The notes beneath the pieces were generated by a model that saw only the letters and a program-made list of their open reading frames with translations, was not told the DNA's origin and made no database searches. The position numbers and the translations under genes were made by a program. Below, in pieces: positions 6,860 through 11,916 of a DNA stretch of 11,916 nt (position 1 is the stretch's first letter; the number at the start of each line of letters is the position of its first letter). The DNA is from Pseudomonadota bacterium (GTDB lineage Bacteria; Pseudomonadota; Gammaproteobacteria; Steroidobacterales; Steroidobacteraceae). The stretch is from NCBI GenBank assembly GCA_021779875.1, contig JAJXZV010000104.1, forward strand, positions 1-11,916, in the 5' to 3' direction.

Positions 6860-7938
6860 GCGGTGCGCAGCGCCTGGCTCTTGCCGGCGATGCGCGCGAG
6901 CAGCTCGTGCCAGGACTGCACGAAGGCGCGTGCCCCTTCGGACTGCAGCCGCGCGGCCAGTGCCGGCACGTCGACGCCGGCGGCGGCAAAGCGGGCCAGC
7001 ACCTGGGCCGCGTCGCCGCCGTCGCGCGGCATGATCCGGCCCACGGCTCCGCCCGCGGCGAAGGCGAGCAAGGTCTTCTCGGGCATGGTGTCGATGGTCT
7101 CGGGCGCCGCGAGCGACTCGACGTACAGCCCGGCGGGCGCGGCCGGATCCTTCACGCCGGTGCTGGCCCACAGCAGCCGCTGCTTGCGGGCGCCGGCGGC
7201 CTCCAGGCCGCGCCAGCGGGCGCCGGCGAGCAGTTCGCAATGCGCGCGATACGTGTCCATGCACATCGCGATGCCGAGCCGGTTGCGCAGCGGCGCCGGG
7301 ACCGAGTCCCCGACCGCGCGATCCCAGCGGCTGACGAACACCGAGGCCACGGAGCTCACGCGCGGGTCGAGCCCGGCCGCGATGCGCCGCTCGATGGCGC
7401 GCAGATACGCTTCGGCGACCGCGAGGTAATGCGTCCGCGAGAACAGCAGCGTGACGTTGACCGGCACGCCCGCGAACACGGCCTCCTCCACCGCGCTCAC
7501 GCCCGCCGGGGTGCCCGGGATCTTCACGTACAGGTTCGGCCTCTGCGCCATGCGGTGGATGGCCAGGGCCGCCGCGAGGGTGGCGCGGGCGTCGTCGGCG
7601 AGCAGCGGCGACACCTCCATCGACACCCACCCGTCGAGGCCCGCGGTGCGCTCGAACACCGGCCGGAACAGATCCGCGGCGCGCCGCAGGTCCTCCAGCG
7701 CGAGCTCGACGAACAGCGCCTCCCCGGAAAGGCCGTCCCGGGATTTCGCCAGGATGCCGGCGTCGTAGGCGCGGGTCTTGCCGATGGCCTCGTCGAAGAT
7801 GGTCGGGTTCGAGGTCAGCCCGGTCACCGCGAGCTCGTCGATGTAGCGGCGCAACGTGCCGTCGTCGAGCATCTCGCGCGTGATGTTGTCCAGCCAGACG
7901 CTCTGGCCGAGTTGCTGCAGGGTTTGCGTGCCATTCAT
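6856..7938 (-). CDS. tal: Transaldolase
   Basis: Moves a dihydroxyacetone unit between sedoheptulose-7-phosphate and glyceraldehyde-3-phosphate in the non-oxidative pentose phosphate pathway. The protein is 360 aa and resembles the longer mycobacterial/cyanobacterial-type transaldolases. Family motifs: VWLDNITREML (14-24), GLTSNPTIFDEAI (40-52), SMEVSP (106-111), the Schiff-base Lys139 in NLYVKIPGTPAG (135-146), NVTLLFS (161-167) and WASTGVKDP (257-265). The C-terminal region is long enough for a normal helical tail but there is no fused Pgi domain. ATG 7936-7938 is preceded by GGGTGA four bases upstream, so this gene has its own ribosome binding site, unlike the overlapping junctions around it. 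It lies 14 bases after the HAD gene and its TGA overlaps the pgm start. Confidence 0.96.
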   Translation of the reverse strand: MNGTQTLQQLGQSVWLDNITREMLDDGTLRRYIDELAVTGLTSNPTIFDEAIGKTRAYDAGILAKSRDGLSGEALFVELALEDLRRAADLFRPVFERTAGLDGWVSMEVSPLLADDARATLAAALAIHRMAQRPNLYVKIPGTPAGVSAVEEAVFAGVPVNVTLLFSRTHYLAVAEAYLRAIERRIAAGLDPRVSSVASVFVSRWDRAVGDSVPAPLRNRLGIAMCMDTYRAHCELLAGARWRGLEAAGARKQRLLWASTGVKDPAAPAGLYVESLAAPETIDTMPEKTLLAFAAGGAVGRIMPRDGGDAAQVLARFAAAGVDVPALAARLQSEGARAFVQSWHELLARIAGKSQALRTA

Positions 7939-7942
7939 GGAT

Positions 7943-7948
7943 TCACCC
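7943..7948 (-). promoter_or_regulatory. Ribosome binding site of tal (GGGTGA)
   Basis: GGGTGA on the minus strand ends four bases before the tal ATG and sits in the 14-base gap after the HAD gene. It supports the 7938 start over the other nearby ATG (7932-7934), which is out of frame. Confidence 0.6.
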
Positions 7949-7952
7949 GTGG

Positions 7953-8618
7953 TCAGGTCGTGATCGGATAGGTCAGGTCGCAGTCCGCCAGATCGGCGAT
8001 ACGTTCGATCCGCCGGTCGGGCGCCGGTTCCACCGGCGCCGTGGTTTCGGCGCGCGCGTAGTGCCCCTGCCGCACGAACACCGTGGTGAGCCGCCCGCGC
8101 ATGCGCTGCTTCATGGCCGCGAGCAGCCGGGGCTTGTCGTCCACCATCACGTAGTGCGCCGCCGGATGGCGCCGCTGGACGTCGTCCAGGACGCGTTCCT
8201 TGTGCCGGTAGATGAGCACCCGGCCCGCGACCGCGTCCCAGATGCCCGCCCGCTGGATCTTGCGCGGCTGGAATACGACGTCGCCGTCCGAGAGCACCAC
8301 CGTCGGCCCGCGGGCGCCGAGACGCGCCACCGCCGCGAGCGCGCCCTCGAACAGCAGCGTCTCGAAAGGGTATTCGAGCAGGAACGAGGACATGCCGAGC
8401 AGGCGCGGGTGGTCGTCCAGGCCGTCACGGAAGGCCTGCAGCGCGGCGAGGTAGTCGGCCACCCCGTGATGGGCGCGCAGATCCTCGAACAGCGCCCAAT
8501 AGCGCGCGCGCTGCTCGGCCCCGAAGTCCTCGCCGAGCCGGGCGTCCAGGTCGGCGGCGAAGCGGTCGTTGTCGAGCAGGGTGTTGTCGACGTCCAGCAG
8601 GAAGACCAGCTCGTCCAT
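7953..8618 (-). CDS. HAD-superfamily hydrolase (phosphatase-like), function unknown
   Basis: A 221-aa soluble protein with all four HAD motifs. Motif I is LLDVDNTLLDND, with nucleophile Asp9 and acid/base Asp11. Motif II is VVLSDGD (Ser110). Motif III is probably Lys140 in YRHKERVL, with Lys120 as an alternative. Motif IV is VMVDDKP (Asp160/Asp161). Residues about 18-90 are a mostly helical C1 cap, so a small phosphorylated metabolite is the likely substrate. ATG 8616-8618 overlaps the zwf stop by one base (TGATG), implying translation by the same ribosomes; an N-terminal extension in the open frame upstream overlaps zwf and has no HAD character. Its place between zwf and tal suggests hydrolysis or repair of a sugar-phosphate or acid-phosphate intermediate, but the family is too broad to assign a reaction. 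It shows no resemblance to lactonases, so it is not an obvious Pgl substitute. Confidence 0.88.
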   Translation of the reverse strand: MDELVFLLDVDNTLLDNDRFAADLDARLGEDFGAEQRARYWALFEDLRAHHGVADYLAALQAFRDGLDDHPRLLGMSSFLLEYPFETLLFEGALAAVARLGARGPTVVLSDGDVVFQPRKIQRAGIWDAVAGRVLIYRHKERVLDDVQRRHPAAHYVMVDDKPRLLAAMKQRMRGRLTTVFVRQGHYARAETTAPVEPAPDRRIERIADLADCDLTYPITT

Positions 8619-10009
8619 CAGGGCGGCGCCGGCCGTTCGGGGCGCGGATCGTGCCAGGAGCCGCCGCAGTCGACCACGGCGCGGGCCGCGTTGGGACCCC
8701 AGGAGCCCGGCTCGTAGTCGACCACGGGCATGGGATCGCGCAGCACCGGCTCGACCACCCGCCAGGCGGCTTCGACGCAGTCGTCCTGCGTGAACAGCGA
8801 GGTATCGCCGCGGATCGCGTCGCCGAGCAGCCGCTCGTAGGGGGACTTCTCGCTCACGGTCTGATGCCGCGCGACCAGTTCCACCGGTTCGCCGTGCATC
8901 TCCTCGCCGTTGCGCTTGACCAGTGCGCCGGTCGCGATCACGACCTCGGGGCTCAGGCGCAGGCGGAAATGATTCGCGGGCATCGAGTCGTCGCCGCCGA
9001 ATATAGCGAGCGGCGGCGTCTTCAGGTTGACCACCACCTCGGTGGCCGTGATGGGCAGGTTCTTGCCGGTGCGGATGTAGAAGGGCACGTCGGCCCAGCG
9101 CCAGGTGTCGATGTGCAGCCGCAGGGCGGCATACGTCTCCACCTGGGAGTCGGGGGCGACGCCGGGCTCGTCGCGGTAGCCGCGGAACTGGCCGCGCACC
9201 ACGTCGCGGGGCTCCAGCGGGCGCATCGCGCGGAACAGGCGCAGCTTCTCCGCCTGCATCGCCTCCGGCTCGTGGCCGACCGGCGGATCCATCGCGAGCA
9301 GCGCGATGACCTGCAGCAGGTGGTTCTGCACCACGTCGCGGATCGCGCCGACCTCCTCGTAGAAGGCGCCGCGTCCCTGCACCCCGAAGCTCTCGGCCAT
9401 GGTGAGCTGCACGTCCTTCACGTACTGACGATTCCAGATCGGTTCGAGGAAGGTGTTCGCGAACCGGAAATACAGCAGGTTCTGCACCGCCTCCTTGCCG
9501 AGATAGTGATCGATCCGAAAGATCGAGGACTCCGGGAACACGGCGTGCAGGGTGCGGTCGAGCGCCTCGGCGGTGGCGAGATCCCGGCCGAACGGCTTCT
9601 CGACGATGACGCGCGCGTCCGCCGCGCAGCCCGAGGCGGCGAGACCCTGCACCACGCTGGCGAACAGGCTCGGCGGGATCGCGAGGTAGTGGATCGGCCG
9701 CTGCGCGCCGTTCAGGGCTTCGCGCAGCCGCGCGAAGGTCGAGGGGTCCGCATAGTCGCCGTCGACGTAGCGCAGCCGCGAGACGAGCTTCGCGAAGCAC
9801 TCCGGCTCGTAGTCCCCGGAGTGCTGCACGCTGTCGCGGGCGCGCGCCACGAGGTCCTGCAGGGTCCAGCCCGCGCGCGCGATGCCGATGATGGGGATCT
9901 CGGGGCCGCCGCGGTGGACCATGGCGTACAGCGCCGGGAAGATCTTCTTGTGCGCGAGGTCTCCGGTGGCGCCGAAGAAGACGAACGCGTCCGACTCCCG
10001 CAGGGTCAT
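8618..10009 (-). CDS. zwf: Glucose-6-phosphate 1-dehydrogenase
   Basis: Oxidises glucose-6-phosphate to 6-phosphogluconolactone, the entry step of the oxidative pentose phosphate and Entner-Doudoroff pathways; cytoplasmic. The protein is 463 aa, slightly shorter than E. coli Zwf (491). The dinucleotide motif is [12 protein letters not shown] (11-22; the commoner form is GASGDL). Arg45 in IGIARAGWT is at the position that usually contacts the NADP 2'-phosphate, so NADP use is inferred. [11 protein letters not shown] (134-144), the substrate motif RIDHYLGKE (165-173, His168) and [13 protein letters not shown] (221-233, catalytic His230) are intact, as is [10 protein letters not shown] further on. 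ATG 10007-10009 overlaps the cbpM TGA as ATGA. The stop overlaps the HAD start. No 6-phosphogluconolactonase gene follows, unlike many zwf operons. Confidence 0.97.
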   Translation of the reverse strand: MTLRESDAFVFFGATGDLAHKKIFPALYAMVHRGGPEIPIIGIARAGWTLQDLVARARDSVQHSGDYEPECFAKLVSRLRYVDGDYADPSTFARLREALNGAQRPIHYLAIPPSLFASVVQGLAASGCAADARVIVEKPFGRDLATAEALDRTLHAVFPESSIFRIDHYLGKEAVQNLLYFRFANTFLEPIWNRQYVKDVQLTMAESFGVQGRGAFYEEVGAIRDVVQNHLLQVIALLAMDPPVGHEPEAMQAEKLRLFRAMRPLEPRDVVRGQFRGYRDEPGVAPDSQVETYAALRLHIDTWRWADVPFYIRTGKNLPITATEVVVNLKTPPLAIFGGDDSMPANHFRLRLSPEVVIATGALVKRNGEEMHGEPVELVARHQTVSEKSPYERLLGDAIRGDTSLFTQDDCVEAAWRVVEPVLRDPMPVVDYEPGSWGPNAARAVVDCGGSWHDPRPERPAPP

Positions 10010-10320
10010 CGGGCGGCGTCCTGCACGGCCCGGCGCAGCTGCTCGATCTCATCGAGCAGCTCGAGCGCGAGAGCCGCGCCGGGCAGGTTCAGTCCGAGGT
10101 CGCGCTGCAGCCGCACCGCGATCCGCGCGCGCCGCAGTTCGGCGCCGCCGAAGCGCCAGCGGGCGGCGCCGGCGTCGAGCACGGTCAGCACGCCTTCCTC
10201 GACCAGCTCGACGATCTGCCGATCCTCGACCTCGCACAGCCGGCCGAGGTCGGCGACGCTCAGGCCCGTGTGATGCTCCAGGATGTCGCCGGTCAGAATC
10301 TCATGAACGGATGACGGCAC
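10006..10320 (-). CDS. cbpM: Chaperone modulatory protein CbpM (MerR-like)
   Basis: Small partner of CbpA; in E. coli CbpM binds the CbpA J-domain and blocks both its DnaK co-chaperone activity and its DNA binding. With the GTG start at 10318-10320 it is 104 aa, close to E. coli CbpM (101 aa). The N-terminal half ([20 protein letters not shown]) looks like a MerR-type winged-helix; [18 protein letters not shown] and a Leu/Glu-rich C-terminal helix ([14 protein letters not shown]) follow. The GTG is preferred because GGAGGTGA ends an appropriate distance upstream (9 bases after GGAGG); a TTG at 10324-10326 directly abutting the cbpA stop is possible but only 3 bases from GGAGG. It follows cbpA immediately and overlaps zwf by 4 bases. 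Assignment rests strongly on the cbpA neighbour. Confidence 0.88.
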   Translation of the reverse strand: MPSSVHEILTGDILEHHTGLSVADLGRLCEVEDRQIVELVEEGVLTVLDAGAARWRFGGAELRRARIAVRLQRDLGLNLPGAALALELLDEIEQLRRAVQDAAR

Positions 10321-10326
10321 GGTCAA

Positions 10327-10334
10327 TCACCTCC
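10327..10334 (-). promoter_or_regulatory. Ribosome binding site of cbpM (GGAGGTGA) overlapping the cbpA stop
   Basis: On the minus strand GGAGGTGA is a near-perfect Shine-Dalgarno whose last three bases are the cbpA stop codon. Its spacing decides for GTG 10320 over TTG 10326 as cbpM start. It lets terminating ribosomes load directly on cbpM. Confidence 0.7.
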
Positions 10335-11268
10335 ACAGATGGGCGCGCGGATCGAATGGCAATGCCTGCGCCAGCGCGCGGTACGCCGCCTTGGCCGCGT
10401 CGTCCTCGGCCGGCGGCAACGATATGACGAGCACCACGAAGAAGTCTCCGGGCGGCGTCGCGGGGATGCCCCGGCCGCGCAAGCGCAACCGGCCGCCGGC
10501 CTTCGAGCCCGGGGGGACGCGCAGGTCCACCGGCCCGCCCGGCGTGGGCGTCTTCACCGTGGCGCCGAGGGCGGCCTCCCAGGGCGTCACCGGCAGATCG
10601 AGGTACAGGTCGCGCCCTTCGGCCCGGTACAGCGGATGCGGCTGGAACTCCACCTCGAGGTACAGGTCGCCCGGCGCCGCGCCCGGCGCCGCCGGCCGCT
10701 CGCCCTGGCCCTGCAGACGGATGGTCTGACCCGCGAGGATTCCCTTGGGCACCTGCACGTTCAGCATCCGCTCGCGCGCGACCGGCCGGCCCTCGGCGTC
10801 GAATTCCGGAATCCGCAGCGTCAGTGTCCGCGCTCCGCCCGTGAGGCTCGACTCGAGGTCGAGCGTCACCTTGGCGTGGTGATCGGCGCCGCGCTCGGCG
10901 CCGGCGCGGCCCGGCCGGCCGCCGCGGGCGGCGGCGCCGAACAGGGATTCGAAGAAATCGCTGAAGGCGGCGCCTTCGGCGCGGGGACCCGCGCCGCTGA
11001 ATTCGAAGCCCGCGTCCCAATCCGGCGGCGGGCGGAACTCCTCGCCCGCGCGGTGGTGCTCGCTCAATCGATCATAGGCGGCGCGCTTCTCCGGATTGCG
11101 CAGCACCTCGTACGCCTCGCCGAGCTCCTTGAAACGCGCCTCGGCGTCCCGCTCCTTGCTGACGTCGGGATGATATTTGCGTGCGAGTTTGCGGTATGCC
11201 TGCTTGACCTGCGCGTCGGTCGCGTCGCGCGGCAAGCCCATCACTGCGTAGTAGTCCTTGAACTGCAC
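10327..11268 (-). CDS. cbpA: DnaJ-like co-chaperone / curved DNA-binding protein CbpA
   Basis: Class II J-domain protein of 313 aa (E. coli CbpA 306 aa). It stimulates DnaK and, in E. coli, binds curved DNA as a nucleoid protein in stationary phase. The J-domain covers residues 3-68 with the HPD motif at 33-35 (KYHPDVS). A Gly/Phe-rich linker (about 75-125) includes FRPPPDWDAGFEFS, characteristic of CbpA. There is no zinc-finger region, so it is not DnaJ. Beta-sandwich C-terminal domains follow (about 130-215 and 216-290). The start is GTG 11266-11268, giving the standard QFKDYYAVMGL beginning, with AGGTGA three bases upstream. It leads the operon; cbpM follows without a gap. The tail ends LWR. 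Confidence 0.95.
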   Translation of the reverse strand: MQFKDYYAVMGLPRDATDAQVKQAYRKLARKYHPDVSKERDAEARFKELGEAYEVLRNPEKRAAYDRLSEHHRAGEEFRPPPDWDAGFEFSGAGPRAEGAAFSDFFESLFGAAARGGRPGRAGAERGADHHAKVTLDLESSLTGGARTLTLRIPEFDAEGRPVARERMLNVQVPKGILAGQTIRLQGQGERPAAPGAAPGDLYLEVEFQPHPLYRAEGRDLYLDLPVTPWEAALGATVKTPTPGGPVDLRVPPGSKAGGRLRLRGRGIPATPPGDFFVVLVISLPPAEDDAAKAAYRALAQALPFDPRAHLWR

Positions 11269-11271
11269 TCG

Positions 11272-11277
11272 TCACCT
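11272..11277 (-). promoter_or_regulatory. Ribosome binding site of cbpA (AGGTGA)
   Basis: AGGTGA on the minus strand lies three bases from the GTG start (AGG six bases away) and supports GTG rather than an upstream ATG, which is in a different frame and meets TGA or unrelated sequence. Confidence 0.6.
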
Positions 11278-11320
11278 GAGCATGCATCCGATCGGCGCCT
11301 CGAGAAGCGCCCGGACAAGG

Positions 11321-11348
11321 ATACTATGTGCGGCCGGCGCGGGATCAA
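11321..11348 (-). promoter_or_regulatory. Candidate sigma-70-like promoter of the cbpA-cbpM-zwf-HAD-tal-pgm-exporter operon
   Basis: On the minus strand TTGATC (11348-11343, four of six matches to TTGACA) and TAGTAT (11326-11321, four of six matches to TATAAT) are separated by 16 bases. Transcription would start near 11314, giving a leader of about 45 nt before the cbpA GTG. The -35 lies in the right arm (as read on this strand) of a small palindrome (11341-11355), so a regulator bound there could compete with polymerase. I looked for a sigma-32 pattern and found none convincing. Confidence 0.45.
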
Positions 11349-11355
11349 CTATCCC
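11341..11355. repeat. Small inverted repeat GGGAT-N5-ATCCC
   Basis: A perfect 5-bp inverted repeat with a 5-base spacer that contains part of the predicted -35 of the cbpA operon. Short enough to arise by chance, but its position overlapping a promoter makes it an operator candidate. Confidence 0.35.
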
Positions 11356-11357
11356 CT

Positions 11358-11373
11358 GTAGGTGGTTTCCTAC
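11358..11373. repeat. Small inverted repeat GTAGG-N6-CCTAC
   Basis: A perfect 5-bp inverted repeat with a 6-base spacer, two bases away from the preceding one and 11 bases past the stop of the cardiolipin synthase-like gene. It could be a weak transcription-end hairpin for that gene (no T-run follows) or a second operator half for the cbpA promoter. Confidence 0.35.
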
Positions 11374-11384
11374 GGTTCCTGCGC

Positions 11385-11916
11385 TCACAACTGATAGGCG
11401 ACGCTCAACAGCAAGCCTTCGGCGAGGTCGCGCCACAGACCCGCGGGGCGCGCGCGGTACGCCGTCGACTGCGGCAGCAGCGCCTCGATCCACGCCGCCA
11501 GCCAGTCGATGTCGCGGCGGCCGTAGAACACCACCGCGGACTCGTAGTTCAGCAGCAGGCTGCGCAGGTCGATGTTCACCGAGCCGCACAACGCCAGTGT
11601 CTCGTCGAACACGACGGCCTTCGCGTGGTTCATGCGCGGCAACAGGTGCACGCGGACGCCGACGCCGCTCAGGTTGCGCAGCGCGCGATTGCGGGCGAAG
11701 TCCGCCAGCACGTGGTTCGACGAGGCCGGCATGCACAGGTCGATCTGCACGCCGCGTCGGGCCGCGAGCCGCATGGCGGTTTCGAGGCTCGTGTCGGGCA
11801 CGAAGTACGGCGTCACGGCGAGCATGCGCCTGCGGGCGCGATAGCAGCCGTCGATGAGCAGCGCGTGCACGGTGTCCTCGGTCTGATCGGGACCGCTCGG
11901 CAGGAATTGCGCGCGC
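11385..11916 (-). CDS. Cardiolipin synthase-like phospholipase D protein, N-terminus outside window
   Basis: C-terminal part (about 176 residues visible) of a PLD-superfamily phosphatidyltransferase. FLPSGPDQTED is followed by VTPYFVPDTSLETAM, the segment that in E. coli ClsA precedes the second catalytic motif (TTPYFVPSDDL). The second HKD motif is complete: HAKAVVFD with its His codon at 11625-11627, followed by GSVNIDLRSLLLNYE (ClsA: GTVNLDMRSLWLNFE). The protein ends in a hydrophobic tail (GLLLSVAYQL). The first HKD motif and any N-terminal membrane helices would be to the right of the window, so whether it is ClsA-, ClsB- or ClsC-like cannot be settled. The frame is open to the edge; a GTG at 11870 is internal. 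It is upstream of and co-directional with cbpA but separated by 116 bp with a predicted promoter, so probably a separate unit. Confidence 0.9.
   Translation of the reverse strand, partial: RAQFLPSGPDQTEDTVHALLIDGCYRARRRMLAVTPYFVPDTSLETAMRLAARRGVQIDLCMPASSNHVLADFARNRALRNLSGVGVRVHLLPRMNHAKAVVFDETLALCGSVNIDLRSLLLNYESAVVFYGRRDIDWLAAWIEALLPQSTAYRARPAGLWRDLAEGLLLSVAYQL

Noticed and set aside
5211..6989. Open frame upstream of the exporter start, which would make a fusion protein of over 1000 residues
   Set aside because: The extra part is a shadow of pgm in another frame, Arg-rich without motifs. GTG 5210 overlapping the pgm stop gives a normal MFS N-terminus.
5195..7429. Long + strand open frame antisense to pgm and tal
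   Set aside because: Composition is that of a reverse-complement shadow (Arg, Val, Glu, Asp, His) with no domain features; pgm and tal on the other strand carry complete catalytic motifs.
8619..10052. Extension of the HAD frame upstream through zwf, making a 699-residue protein
   Set aside because: The upstream part is out of frame with zwf and lacks family character, while ATG 8618 begins exactly at the HAD N-terminus and overlaps the zwf stop.
11269..11384. CIRCE element or sigma-32 promoter in front of cbpA
   Set aside because: No TTAGCACTC-type inverted repeat and no CTTGAA/CCCCAT-T pair at suitable spacing; only a weak sigma-70-like promoter was supported.
1..11916. Mobile elements, tRNA/rRNA genes, CRISPR arrays or phage remnants
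   Set aside because: I found no transposase or integrase motifs, no regularly spaced repeats, no tRNA-like cloverleaf and no shift in base composition; genes are nearly contiguous with housekeeping content.

Overview
The window is about 11.9 kb of very GC-rich (roughly 70% by eye), densely coding chromosomal DNA. Its gene content and codon style suggest a proteobacterium, possibly a high-GC gammaproteobacterium. That placement is an inference: no rRNA or other taxonomic marker is present. I see no mobile elements, tRNA/rRNA genes, CRISPR arrays, phage genes or compositional breaks.

Layout, left to right. (1) The C-terminal part of malQ (4-alpha-glucanotransferase) runs on the + strand off the left edge. 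(2) A Spinster-type MFS transporter on the - strand converges on malQ; their stop codons overlap in a shared CTAG. (3) A short, probably NAD-dependent 6-phosphogluconate dehydrogenase (gndA type) is transcribed divergently from that transporter. (4) From about 11.27 kb down to 3.78 kb on the - strand lies one tightly packed gene string, in transcription order: cbpA (DnaJ-like co-chaperone), cbpM (its MerR-like modulator), zwf (glucose-6-phosphate dehydrogenase), a HAD-family hydrolase, tal (transaldolase), pgm (phosphoglucomutase) and a 14-TM DHA2/MdtD-like MFS exporter. Nearly every junction overlaps (ATGA, TGATG, GTGA) or is a few bases long, so this reads as one translationally coupled operon. 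(5) The C-terminal part of a cardiolipin synthase-like phospholipase D protein runs off the right edge on the - strand.

How the genes fit together. MalQ and Pgm feed alpha-glucan carbon (maltodextrins, glucose-1-phosphate) into glucose-6-phosphate. Zwf and Gnd oxidise it to ribulose-5-phosphate, and Tal joins the non-oxidative branch. No 6-phosphogluconolactonase gene is present; an uncharacterised HAD phosphatase sits directly after zwf. The co-chaperone pair CbpA/CbpM heads the same transcript, apparently tying oxidative pentose-phosphate flux to a stress or nucleoid-associated chaperone system.

I found no clearly new biological system. The most interesting points are the cbpAM-zwf-HAD-tal-pgm-exporter coupling, the unassigned HAD enzyme, the likely NADP/NAD split between Zwf and Gnd, and two adjacent small inverted repeats next to the predicted operon promoter.
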